From: Pseudonocardia kunmingensis | GTDB taxonomy: Bacteria; Actinomycetota; Actinomycetes; Mycobacteriales; Pseudonocardiaceae | Assembly: GCF_006716445.1 (NCBI RefSeq) | Contig: NZ_VFPA01000003.1 | Location: 310,001-374,000 of the forward strand | DNA: 64,000 bases | Direction: 5' to 3' | Shown here: one piece after another, positions 7,864 through 15,553 of the stretch | Layout of the letters: every line of letters begins with the position of its first letter | How positions within the stretch are numbered: position 1 is the stretch's first letter | Position numbers and translations under genes: made by a program | Notes under the pieces: model-generated | Seen by the model: only the letters and a program-made list of their open reading frames with translations | What the model was told of the DNA's origin: nothing | Database searches by the model: none

Positions 7864-9114
7864 TCAGCCGGCCTGCTGCTGCACCGTGCTCAGGAACTCC
7901 GGCACGGCCTGCTGACCGTTCACCGCCTCCACGCCGTACTGCTGGAACAGCTGGGAGACCTGCGTGTAGTTCTCGGTGGCCGGTGCCGGCACGCCGTTCG
8001 CGATCGCCGCCTGCAGCCCCTCCTTGGCCCCGGCGAGCTCCGGGCTGTACCAGGCCTCCTGCTGCGCGGTGCGCGCCGGGAAGGCCCGCCCCTGCTCGGC
8101 GAGGTACTGCAGCGCCTCCGGGCCGGTGAGCACGGAGATGGCGCGCAGCGCGGCCTCGGGCTCCTCGCAGGTCTGCGAGATGCCGAACCCGGAGCCCGCG
8201 ACCTGGCTGTGCGAGCCGGACGGACCGGCCGGGATCGTCGCCACGCCGACCTCGAACGCGGCCTGGTCGACCACGTTGACGAGCTGCCAGGGGCCGTCGA
8301 TCACCATGGCGGCGTCACCGGCGATGAACGAGCTCAGCGCGGGCGTCGGGTCGCTGGACGCCACGACCTGCGGCGCCACCTTCCGCTGGGTGACGAGGTC
8401 GGTGTACCACTGGACGGCGGCGGCGAAGCCGGGCTGCGTGAGCTCGAGCTCGCCCTCGGCGTTGACCGGCTCGGCGCCCTCCAGGGACAGCGACCACGGG
8501 ATCACGCTGTCGATCGTGGGGTAGACCGCGAAGCCGTGCTTCCCGCCGCCGGTCAGGGTCTGCGCCGCGGCGAGGAAGTCGTCCACCGTCCAGTCGGTCG
8601 CCGGCACCGGGACGCCGGCCTCGCGGAACCGGTCGGCGTTGTAGAACATCACGAGCGGGCCGAAGTCGTAGGGCACGGCGAGCTGCTCGCCGTCCACCCG
8701 CAACGCCTCCCAGATGGCGGGGTCGAAGTCGGCGGCATTCACACCCGCGCCGGCCAGCAGGTCGTCGAGCGGCGTGAGCAGCGGTGCGATGCCGGGCGCG
8801 CGGTAGGACTGCACTCCGAGGATGCAGCCCGCGTCCCCGCCGCTGGCCTGCGCCGCGAGCTTCGTCCAGTAGTCGTTGAAGCTGCTCGTCTGGAACTCGA
8901 GCGTGATGTCGGGGTGGGCCGCGGTGACCATCTCCGAGAGGTGGTTCCAGGCCTCCACCTCGGCGGTCGACCCGCTCCACATGTTCCAGACGAGCGTGGT
9001 GCGCCCGTCGGCGGTGCTACTGCCCCCGCCACCGCCGGAGCCGCACGCGGCCAGGGCCACGGCCAGACCAGCGGCGGCGGCGGCCGCGAGCACGCGCTTG
9101 CGAATGGTCTTCAT
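7864..9114 (-). CDS. Sugar ABC transporter substrate-binding lipoprotein
   Basis: 416 residues from ATG at 9114, chosen because MKTIRKRVLAAAAAAGLAVA is a signal peptide ending in a lipobox (ALAAC) and a GGAG ribosome-binding site precedes it; the frame is open 69 bases further upstream. The mature part is a family 1 solute-binding protein (LVWNMWSGSTAEVEAWNHL; PLVMFYNADRFREAGVPVP). It is anchored outside the membrane and delivers the sugar to the two permeases encoded after it. The promoter region ahead holds paired operator-like sites. Confidence 0.92.
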   Translation of the reverse strand: MKTIRKRVLAAAAAAGLAVALAACGSGGGGGSSTADGRTTLVWNMWSGSTAEVEAWNHLSEMVTAAHPDITLEFQTSSFNDYWTKLAAQASGGDAGCILGVQSYRAPGIAPLLTPLDDLLAGAGVNAADFDPAIWEALRVDGEQLAVPYDFGPLVMFYNADRFREAGVPVPATDWTVDDFLAAAQTLTGGGKHGFAVYPTIDSVIPWSLSLEGAEPVNAEGELELTQPGFAAAVQWYTDLVTQRKVAPQVVASSDPTPALSSFIAGDAAMVIDGPWQLVNVVDQAAFEVGVATIPAGPSGSHSQVAGSGFGISQTCEEPEAALRAISVLTGPEALQYLAEQGRAFPARTAQQEAWYSPELAGAKEGLQAAIANGVPAPATENYTQVSQLFQQYGVEAVNGQQAVPEFLSTVQQQAG

Positions 9115-9132
9115 GCTGCTCCTCGACACTGA

Positions 9133-9217
9133 GCGAGACATCCGATGTTCGAGTACCTTGGCGGCTGTTGCGATGCCCGTCAAGGGGCAATTGTCGAGTA
9201 TCCATCGGATGTCTCGC
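9133..9217. promoter_or_regulatory. Paired divergent operator sites upstream of the sugar importer
   Basis: GCGAGACATCCGATG at 9133-9147 is repeated in exact reverse complement at 9203-9217, 70 bases centre to centre. Each copy contains ACATCCGAT, and the first is an 11-base dyad (ACATC-C-GATGT) of the kind bound by FadR-type GntR regulators. The pair fills the only sizeable gap in the minus-strand cluster, directly ahead of the importer lipoprotein. The spacing could allow looping. The FadR-type protein at 4002-4721 is the likely ligand (inference). Confidence 0.55.
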
Positions 9218-9222
9218 GCAGA

Positions 9223-9510
9223 TCAGACGAGCTTCTCGAAGAAGAACTCGTGCTTGAGGAACGAGACGTCGTACTCGTGCCCCGGCTGCGGCGGCAGCAG
9301 CTGCGCGGCCTGGAACAGGCGCCAGCCGTCCTTCAGCGCGTCCAGCCCGCTCTCGTACGGCGGGACGTCGCTGTCGCCGGTGGTCGGCGTGCTCTCCCCG
9401 GTGCCGTCGTAGACCGACCAGCCGACGACCGGGGAGTCCAGCGCCGACGAGGCGAGGTAGAGCACCAGCACCTGCTGGCGGAGCGTCTGCTGCTGCGTGC
9501 TCGTCGTCAT
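9223..9510 (-). CDS. Small conserved-looking protein beside the dioxygenase
   Basis: 95 residues from ATG at 9510, overlapping the dioxygenase stop by four bases (ATGA), so the two are translationally coupled. No domain name is recognised. The C-terminal half (DGWRLFQAAQLLPPQPGHEYDVSFLKHEFFFEKLV) has the composition of a folded soluble protein. There is no signal peptide or membrane segment. The tight link to the PhyH-type gene suggests a shared step or an accessory role. Confidence 0.6.
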   Translation of the reverse strand: MTTSTQQQTLRQQVLVLYLASSALDSPVVGWSVYDGTGESTPTTGDSDVPPYESGLDALKDGWRLFQAAQLLPPQPGHEYDVSFLKHEFFFEKLV

Positions 9511-10376
9511 GCGCTCTCCTGGGCGGGTGCGGGGGCGTGCGGGTTGAGGCTGCGCGGGGCCACCACGCGCGTGGGGCGGTTGGTCACGCGGGTGACCCAG
9601 TAGTCCGGGTCGTAGGTCTGGTCGCCGATGAGCGCCTGCCACAGCCGGACCCGGTTGTAGATCTCCAGTCGCCCGGTGGCGTGCTCGTACCAGGGGAAGA
9701 GCTGCCCCAGCTCGGCGGCGACGGCCGGGCCGTCGAGGTCGTCGGTGTTCCACAACCGCAGCTGGCGCACGGTCGGGTTGAAGCGGATCTTGAACATGTA
9801 GCGGTCGGTGTCGCTGTCGTTGCGCCGGCCGCCGTGCCAGATGCCGTGGTGCAGGAACACCACCGTGCCCGCCGGGCAGACGAGCCGGGTCTGGCCGCGC
9901 AGGTTCTGGTAGCGGCCGGTGTCGGACTCGTTGGTGCGGCGCAGGTGGCTCCCGGGGACGGACAGCGTGCCGCCCATCTCGAGCGTGACCTCCTGCGGGT
10001 AGTACATGAGCTGCACGTCGAACGCGTCGGGCCGCACGTCGATGATCGCGTCGCCGTGCAGGTTCTGGGCCGAGCCCTCGTGGGCGCGCCGGATGTGCAC
10101 GGCGTGGTGGTCGACGGTCGGGTCCGGCCCGACGAAGCTGCGGATCGCGCCGGCGACCTCGGGCAGCTGCACGAGCCGCTGCGCGAACGACCCCTCCTCG
10201 AAGGTCTCCGAGAGCGGGGTGCCGTAGGGCACCGCCGGGATGCCCGCGCGCAGGACGTCGATCGCCTCGGCGTTCATCTCGGCGGGCACCACGGCGTCGA
10301 TGCGGTGGGCGCCGTGCGCGACGAACCGGGCCATCTGCACGGATGTGAGCAGGTGTTTGCGATGGGGGCGGGCCAC
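9507..10376 (-). CDS. Phytanoyl-CoA dioxygenase (PhyH)-family Fe(II)/2-oxoglutarate oxygenase
   Basis: 289 residues with the jelly-roll facial triad visible: H107 and D109 (NLHGDAIID), and the distal H181 in LHHGIWHGGRR. R192 after it (SDTDRYMFK) is placed to hold 2-oxoglutarate. The enzyme is predicted to hydroxylate a small molecule using Fe(II) and O2. It heads the minus-strand cluster that contains a sugar importer and fucosidase, so the substrate may be a sugar-derived or glycan-linked compound, but nothing fixes it. It is divergent from the AraC gene at 10478. Confidence 0.82.
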   Translation of the reverse strand: MARPHRKHLLTSVQMARFVAHGAHRIDAVVPAEMNAEAIDVLRAGIPAVPYGTPLSETFEEGSFAQRLVQLPEVAGAIRSFVGPDPTVDHHAVHIRRAHEGSAQNLHGDAIIDVRPDAFDVQLMYYPQEVTLEMGGTLSVPGSHLRRTNESDTGRYQNLRGQTRLVCPAGTVVFLHHGIWHGGRRNDSDTDRYMFKIRFNPTVRQLRLWNTDDLDGPAVAAELGQLFPWYEHATGRLEIYNRVRLWQALIGDQTYDPDYWVTRVTNRPTRVVAPRSLNPHAPAPAQESA

Positions 10377-10477
10377 GTCTCTCCCTCACTGGGCGACTGG
10401 TCGGTGTTCGCCGAGCGTAGGAAGGACCGGGCGTCCAGCGCGTGGGTCTGGTTCGCCACTGGTGGTAATTTCTCACC

Positions 10478-11269
10478 ATGCGTGTGGCGCTGCACCTCGC
10501 GGAGCCGCCCGTGGTGGCGAACGCGGGCGTCGGGGTGCACGGCGTCCGCAGCCTGCACGACGTCTTCCGGCTGCCCGACCTGTGGCAGGTGCACCTCTAC
10601 GGCTACGCGGCCACGCTCACGGTCGGCGGGCACCCGTTCGCCGTCGCGCCCGGCTCGGTCAGCCTGGTGCCGGCGGGCGTGCAGGTCCGGTTCGACTACA
10701 CCGGTCGCTCGGAGCACCTCTTCGCCCACTTCCGCCCGTCGACGGCGGGCGAGCCGCTGACGGTGCCGGCGGTGCAGGAGGCGGGAGCGTCGGCCGCGGT
10801 GCTCTCGGACCTGTTCCGCGCGGCGATCGGGGCGTCACCGGGCGACTCGCCACGGGTGGCCGCCGAGGTCTGGGCGGCGCTGTGGCGCATCGCCCAGCTC
10901 CCCGAGCCCGACACCGGGCGCGCCCGCCACGGCGCCGTCGCCGCCGCGATCGCCCACATCGAGGCCAACCTGGCCCGTCCGCTCACCGTGCCCGACGTGG
11001 CCCGCGTCGCCGGGGTGTCGCACAACCACCTCACGCGGCTCTTCCGCGCCGAGACCGGCCTCCCCGTCGTCGGCTGGATCCGGCGGCGGCGGATGGCGCG
11101 GGCCCACCACCTGCTGACGGCCACGACGATGTCGATCCCCGCCATCGCGGCGACGGTGGGCATGGACGACCTGCAGGCGTTCAACAAGACGTGCAGACGC
11201 GAACTGGGCGCGAGCCCGCGAGCGATCCGATCCGGCCCCCCACCGACGAACGGCACTCTCGTCGGTTAG
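10478..11269 (+). CDS. AraC-family transcriptional regulator
   Basis: 263 residues. An N-terminal cupin-like sensor (WQVHLYGYAATLTVGGHPFA; VSLVPAGVQVRFDY) precedes the double helix-turn-helix (VARVAGVSHNHLTRLFRAET; IPAIAATVGMDDLQAFNKTCRR). It is divergent from the PhyH-type dioxygenase, which it probably controls together with sugar uptake. The last nine residues (PPTNGTLVG) are encoded inside the left arm of a long hairpin and look like an acquired tail. Confidence 0.88.
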   Translation: MRVALHLAEPPVVANAGVGVHGVRSLHDVFRLPDLWQVHLYGYAATLTVGGHPFAVAPGSVSLVPAGVQVRFDYTGRSEHLFAHFRPSTAGEPLTVPAVQEAGASAAVLSDLFRAAIGASPGDSPRVAAEVWAALWRIAQLPEPDTGRARHGAVAAAIAHIEANLARPLTVPDVARVAGVSHNHLTRLFRAETGLPVVGWIRRRRMARAHHLLTATTMSIPAIAATVGMDDLQAFNKTCRRELGASPRAIRSGPPPTNGTLVG

Positions 11270-11293
11270 GTACCGACGAGAGTGCCGTTCGTC
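11245..11293. terminator. 49-base perfect hairpin, copy 1, between convergent genes
   Basis: A 22-base arm at 11245-11266, a 5-base loop TAGGT, and the exact reverse-complement arm at 11272-11293. It overlaps the stop codons of both the AraC gene (+) and the IclR gene (-), so it can terminate both transcripts. The same arms recur at 15196-15244. No T-run follows, as is common for hairpins in GC-rich actinobacteria. Confidence 0.75.
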
Positions 11294-12104
11294 ATGCGGA
11301 TGCGGGGCCCAGCGGCACCACCTGCGGGTCCTCCGGTGCGCCTAGCCAACCCAGATCGCCGCTGATCGCCCGGGCGCACGCCGCGACCGTCGGCATCAGC
11401 TCCTCGACGCGCTCGCGGGGCAGGCGGGCGCTCGGGGCGGTCAGCGAGAGCACCGCGGCCAGCTCGCCCTGCGGACCGCGCACCGGGACCGACATGGTGC
11501 TCACGCCGGGCAGCGTCTCCTCGAACGCGCACGCGTAGCCCGCCGCCCGCACCGCCTGCACGTCCTGGACGAGGGCATCGGGGTCGGGCGGGTTGACCGG
11601 GGTGACGTCGGTGCCGGCGCGCTCGGACACGACGCGCCGGATGTCCTCGTCGTCGCGCACCGCCAGGAGCAGCCGGGCCGGCGCACCGCTCCACAGCGGC
11701 AGCGGGCGCCCGATGTCGAAGCGGGCGTGCAGCGGGGACGTGCTCTCGACCTGGTCCACGTGCAGCAGCTGGTCGGCGAGGCCGACCGAGATGCCGACGG
11801 TCTCGCCGGTGGCGTCGCGCAGCGCCACCATGCGCGGCAGCGCGACCCGCCGGACGTCGATGCGGCGCTGGTAGGCCATGCCGAGCGCGAGCGTCCGCGG
11901 GCCGAGGCGGTAGCGCCTGCTGACCGGCTCCTGCGTGGCCAGCTCCGTGGCGACGAGGTCGGCCAGGATCCGCTGCACCGCGCTCTTGGACAGCTCCGCC
12001 CGTTCCGCCAGGGCGCGGATCGAGAGCGGCTGCTCGGCCGCCGCCAGCACGGTGAGGATGTGGGCCGCCCGGTGGATCAGGCTGCCGCTCGTCCGGTCCT
12101 CCAC
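11292..12104 (-). CDS. IclR-family transcriptional regulator
   Basis: 270 residues from GTG at 12104, chosen for the GGGAGGGG ribosome-binding site just ahead; the frame is open to 12146. The winged helix (LSIRALAERAELSKSAVQRI) and C-terminal effector domain (LRDATGETVGISVGLADQLL; YACAFEETLPGVSTMSVPV) are typical. It is divergent from the MHS transporter and sulfatase genes, with a TGTCCC/GGGACA dyad between. It probably controls uptake and desulfation of an aromatic or sugar sulfate; the effector is unknown. Confidence 0.9.
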   Translation of the reverse strand: MEDRTSGSLIHRAAHILTVLAAAEQPLSIRALAERAELSKSAVQRILADLVATELATQEPVSRRYRLGPRTLALGMAYQRRIDVRRVALPRMVALRDATGETVGISVGLADQLLHVDQVESTSPLHARFDIGRPLPLWSGAPARLLLAVRDDEDIRRVVSERAGTDVTPVNPPDPDALVQDVQAVRAAGYACAFEETLPGVSTMSVPVRGPQGELAAVLSLTAPSARLPRERVEELMPTVAACARAISGDLGWLGAPEDPQVVPLGPASA

Positions 12105-12168
12105 GCACACCCCTCCCTTGACACACGCCGCGGTCGTGCCGACCATGGTGTCCCACGTGCCGTATCAG

Positions 12169-12187
12169 TGTCCCATAAATCGGGACA
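12169..12187. promoter_or_regulatory. Candidate IclR operator
   Basis: Dyad TGTCCC - ATAAATC - GGGACA lies 25 bases ahead of the MHS transporter start, with a further TGTCCC at 12149-12154. It is the only AT-rich stretch in this divergent promoter, so it may overlap the -10 region. Regulation by the adjacent IclR protein is inferred. Confidence 0.5.
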
Positions 12188-12212
12188 GAACTCAACGCAG
12201 AGGAGCTGACTG

Positions 12213-13532
12213 ATGGACCGGAAGGATGCGGTCGAGACGCCGATTCGGAAGGTCGCCGCCGCGAGCCTGCTGGGCTCGGTCGTGGAGTGGTACGACTTCT
12301 TCCTCTACGGGACGATGGCCGCGCTGGTGTTCAACAGCCAGTTCTTCCCCGAGTTCGACCCGCTGGTCGGCACGATGATCGCGTTCGGCACGTTCGCCGC
12401 GGGCTTCGTGACCCGCCCGCTGGGCGGCTTCATCTTCGGCCACTTCGGCGACCGGCTCGGCCGCAAGAAGATGCTCGTGATCACGATGCTGATCATGGGC
12501 CTGTCGACGTTCGCGATGGGCCTGCTGCCCAACTACGCCGCCATCGGCGTCGCGGCGCCGACCATCCTGCTGGTGCTGCGGATGCTGCAGGGCATCGGCC
12601 TGGGCGGCGAGTGGGGCGGCGCCGTCCTGCTGTGCGTGGAGCACGCGCCGCGGACCAAGCGCGGCTGGTACTCCTCCTGGCCCCAGCTGGGGGTGCCGAT
12701 CGGGCTGCTGTCCTCGACGCTGGCCGTCACCGCCGTGACCGCGCTGCCCGAGGCCGCGTTCCAGTCGTGGGGCTGGCGGGTGCCGTTCCTGCTGAGCATC
12801 GTGCTGGTCGTCGTCGGCATGGTGATCCGGCTCAAGATCGACGAGCCGCCGGCGTTCCGGTCGCTGGAGAAGGCCGAGGAGAAGGCCGCGCTGCCGCTCG
12901 TCGAGGTGTTCACCCGCCACCCCAAGGTCACCTTCCTGGCGATGGGGGCCCGGGTCAGCGAGTCGGTGACGTTCAACATCTACAACGCGTTCCTGGTCAC
13001 CTACACCGTCACGGTGCTGAGCCTCGACCAGTCGATCGTGCTCAACAGCCTGCTGGTCGCCTCCGTCGTCGGGTTCTTCGTCATCCTCGCCGCGGGCCGC
13101 GCATCGGACCGCATCGGGCGCCGCCCGGTCTTCGGCGCCGGCGCCGCGATCGCGCTCGTGACGGCGTTCCCGATCTTCTGGCTGATCAACACCGGGAACC
13201 CGTACCTGATCTGCCTCGGCGTGGTGATCGGCTGGGGCGTCGCCGCGTGCATGATGTTCGGCCCCGAGGGCGCCCTGTTCGCCGAGGTGTTCCCGACCCG
13301 CGTGCGCTACTCGGGCATGTCGGCGGTGTACCAGATCGGCGTCATCCCCACGGGCGCGATCGCGCCGCTCGTCGCCACGTCGCTGGTCTCGTACTACGCG
13401 GGGTCGGTGTGGCCGGTCGCGGTGTACGTGATCGCGATGGCGGCGATCACGCTGGTGTCGCTCGTGTTCCTGCCCGAGACCCACCGGCGCGACATCGACG
13501 ACGCGCGGGCCGCGCAGCCCGCCACACAGTGA
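12213..13532 (+). CDS. MFS transporter, metabolite:H+ symporter (MHS) family
   Basis: 439 residues, 12 predicted membrane spans. SVVEWYDFFLYGTMAALVF at the N-terminus and FGHFGDRLGRKK in loop 2-3 are MHS hallmarks (relatives carry 2-oxoglutarate, shikimate, proline/betaine or citrate by proton symport). An AGGAG-like site precedes the ATG. It is followed after 32 bases by an arylsulfatase gene, so it likely imports either the sulfate ester or its product. The substrate is not deducible. Confidence 0.9.
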   Translation: MDRKDAVETPIRKVAAASLLGSVVEWYDFFLYGTMAALVFNSQFFPEFDPLVGTMIAFGTFAAGFVTRPLGGFIFGHFGDRLGRKKMLVITMLIMGLSTFAMGLLPNYAAIGVAAPTILLVLRMLQGIGLGGEWGGAVLLCVEHAPRTKRGWYSSWPQLGVPIGLLSSTLAVTAVTALPEAAFQSWGWRVPFLLSIVLVVVGMVIRLKIDEPPAFRSLEKAEEKAALPLVEVFTRHPKVTFLAMGARVSESVTFNIYNAFLVTYTVTVLSLDQSIVLNSLLVASVVGFFVILAAGRASDRIGRRPVFGAGAAIALVTAFPIFWLINTGNPYLICLGVVIGWGVAACMMFGPEGALFAEVFPTRVRYSGMSAVYQIGVIPTGAIAPLVATSLVSYYAGSVWPVAVYVIAMAAITLVSLVFLPETHRRDIDDARAAQPATQ

Positions 13533-13564
13533 GGCTCGAAGAAGCGATGAGGAGCGAAGAAGCG

Positions 13565-15187
13565 ATGACGAACGCAGATCAGCGCGCCCGGCCGGACGTC
13601 CTGCTGATCCTGGCCGACGACATGGGGTTCTCCGACATCGCCTCCTACGGCGGCGAGGTGCGCACCCCGGCGCTGGACCGGCTGGCCGAGGGCGGGGTCC
13701 GGATGACCCAGTTCTACAACACGGCCCGGTGCAGCCCGTCCCGCGCGTCGCTGATGACCGGCCTGCACCCGCACCAGGTCGGCATCGGCATCCTGAACTT
13801 CGACGACTCCCCCGACGGCTACCCCGGCAACCTCTCCGAGGACTGCGCCACCGTCGCCGAGGTGCTGGGGGACGCCGGGTACGCCACCTACCTCTCGGGC
13901 AAGTGGCACCTGGCCGTCGACATGGACAACCCGAACAGCGCCTGGCCCACGCGCCGCGGGTTCGACCGGTTCTTCGGGACCCTCGAAGGCGCGGGGAGCT
14001 TCTACCAGCCCCGCACGCTGGTCCGCGGCGAGCAGAACATCGAGCACGAGGCCACCGCCGAGGGCTGGTTCTACACCGACGCGATCTCCGACTCGGCCGT
14101 GGAGTTCCTGCGCGAGCACGAGGACGAGCGCCCCGACGACCCGTTCTTCATGTTCCTGTCCTACACAGCGCCGCACTGGCCGCTGCACGCCGCCGAGGAG
14201 GACATCGCGACGTACGCGAACCGGTTCGACGAGGGCTGGGACGCCCTGCGCGAGCAGCGTATGAAGCGCCTCGTCGACAGCGGCATCATCAGCCCCGAGT
14301 GGGACCTGTCCGACCGCGACGAGCGGGTCCCGGCCTGGGCGGACGCCCCGCACAAGGAGTGGGAGGCCTCCCGGATGGAGGTCTACGCCGCCCAGATCGA
14401 CCGCATGGACCAGGGCATCGCGAAGGTGCTGCGGCAGCTCGAGGACGCCGGGCGGCTGGAGAACACGCTGGTGGTGTTCCTGTCCGACAACGGGGGCTGC
14501 GCGGAGGAGATGCCGCCCGAGTCGGTGAAGGAGTTCGTCGGCGCCTTCGTGCCCCTGAAGGAGACCTCGCGCACCGGCGGGCAGGTCGTCCCCGGCAACG
14601 TCCCCGGCCTGCGTCCGGGACCGGAGGAGACCTACCAGAGCTACGGCCGCGCGTGGGCCAACCTGTCGAACACCCCGTTCCGGGAGTACAAGCACTGGGT
14701 GCACGAGGGCGGGATCTCCACCCCCTTCATCGTGCACTGGCCCGCCGGTCTGCAGGCCGCCGCCGGAGGGCTGTGCACGACCCCGAGCCAGCTCGTCGAC
14801 GTGCTGCCGACCATCGCCGAGGTCGCCGGGGCCGCCTACCCCGCGCAGCGCGGCGGACGGCCGATCCCCGCGCCGGAGGGCCGCAGCCTGCTGCCGGCCC
14901 TGCGGGGCGAGGCCGACGCCGACCGCGACCTGTTCTGGGAGCACGAGGGCAACTGCGCGGTGCGTCGCGGCCGCTGGAAGCTGGTGCGCAAGTACCGGCA
15001 CCCGTGGGAGCTCTACGACATCGACGCCGACCGCACGGAGCTGCACGACCGGGCGAGCGAGCACCCCGACCTGGTGGCGGAGCTGGAGTCGGCCTACGCG
15101 GAGTGGGCGCAACGCTGCGGGGTGATCCCCCGCGAGAAGGTCCTGCAGATCTACGCGGAGAGGGGCCACGGCCTCCCGGAGGAGTGA
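13565..15187 (+). CDS. Arylsulfatase-type sulfatase
   Basis: 540 residues from ATG at 13565, which has AGGAGCG upstream; ATG at 13547 is possible. The formylglycine motif is C56 in ARCSPSRASLMTG. Metal-binding acidic residues are in LADDMGFSD, and SDNGG lies further on. C-x-P-x-R sulfatases need conversion of the cysteine by a formylglycine-generating enzyme, which is not in this window. No signal peptide is seen, so it should act in the cytoplasm on an imported sulfate ester, matching the MHS transporter just upstream. Confidence 0.9.
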   Translation: MTNADQRARPDVLLILADDMGFSDIASYGGEVRTPALDRLAEGGVRMTQFYNTARCSPSRASLMTGLHPHQVGIGILNFDDSPDGYPGNLSEDCATVAEVLGDAGYATYLSGKWHLAVDMDNPNSAWPTRRGFDRFFGTLEGAGSFYQPRTLVRGEQNIEHEATAEGWFYTDAISDSAVEFLREHEDERPDDPFFMFLSYTAPHWPLHAAEEDIATYANRFDEGWDALREQRMKRLVDSGIISPEWDLSDRDERVPAWADAPHKEWEASRMEVYAAQIDRMDQGIAKVLRQLEDAGRLENTLVVFLSDNGGCAEEMPPESVKEFVGAFVPLKETSRTGGQVVPGNVPGLRPGPEETYQSYGRAWANLSNTPFREYKHWVHEGGISTPFIVHWPAGLQAAAGGLCTTPSQLVDVLPTIAEVAGAAYPAQRGGRPIPAPEGRSLLPALRGEADADRDLFWEHEGNCAVRRGRWKLVRKYRHPWELYDIDADRTELHDRASEHPDLVAELESAYAEWAQRCGVIPREKVLQIYAERGHGLPEE

Positions 15188-15195
15188 TCCCCTCC

Positions 15196-15244
15196 GACGA
15201 ACGGCACTCTCGTCGGTGAGGTACCGACGAGAGTGCCGTTCGTC
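15196..15244. terminator. 49-base perfect hairpin, copy 2
   Basis: The 22-base arms at 15196-15217 and 15223-15244 are identical to those at 11245-11293; only the loop differs (GAGGT instead of TAGGT). It lies nine bases after the sulfatase stop and can terminate that transcript. The two copies bracket exactly the IclR / transporter / sulfatase genes. Confidence 0.75.
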
Positions 15245-15259
15245 AGGTGGAGGCGGGGA

Positions 15260-15470
15260 TCAGAGCTCGTCGAAGACCTGGCCCATGTCCGCCCACACCT
15301 CTCGACGGCGACCGCGAGGCACACCCAGGGGACCATCGCCGTCTGCAGGGAGATCGGCACTCCGGGCGCCGGGGGCGTGAACGAGTAGTAGAGCCCGCCG
15401 AAGACCGCGAGCTCACCGACGAGCGCCGCCGGCGCGCCCACCACCTGGAACCCCCTCCGCTCACACACCG
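15260..15470 (-). pseudogene. Remnant of a membrane-protein C-terminus
   Basis: A hydrophobic stretch (AALVGELAVFGGLYYSF, then PISLQTAMVPWVCLAVAVE) reads on the minus strand at about 15325-15445. It then needs a frame change to reach a plausible end (VWADMGQVFDEL and TGA at 15260-15262). No start or N-terminal part is present. It looks like the tail of a lost transporter, stranded between hairpin copy 2 and leuS. The family is not recognised. Confidence 0.35.
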
Positions 15471-15475
15471 ATCGT

Positions 15476-15513
15476 GGTGCTCGCACACCGACTGCAGTCG
15501 GTGTGCGAGCACC
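15476..15513. terminator. 38-base perfect palindrome downstream of leuS
   Basis: An uninterrupted dyad (arms 15476-15494 and 15495-15513, centre TGCA) contains CTCGCACACCGACT and its complement. A third copy of the arm, AGTCGGTGTGCGAG, follows at 15516-15529, and a diverged one precedes (CTCACACACCGA at 15460-15471). It lies 41 bases past the leuS stop and probably ends its transcript. The extra arm copies make it more repetitive than a plain terminator. Confidence 0.6.
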
Positions 15514-15553
15514 GGAGTCGGTGTGCGAGGCCGATCCGGCCGCCCGCGGCCGC

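Noticed and set aside
12287..15187. A very long open frame spanning the MHS transporter and sulfatase as one protein
   Set aside because: The first 420 codons are the Arg/Gly-rich shadow of the transporter in another frame; only the part from 13565 is real. No fusion exists.
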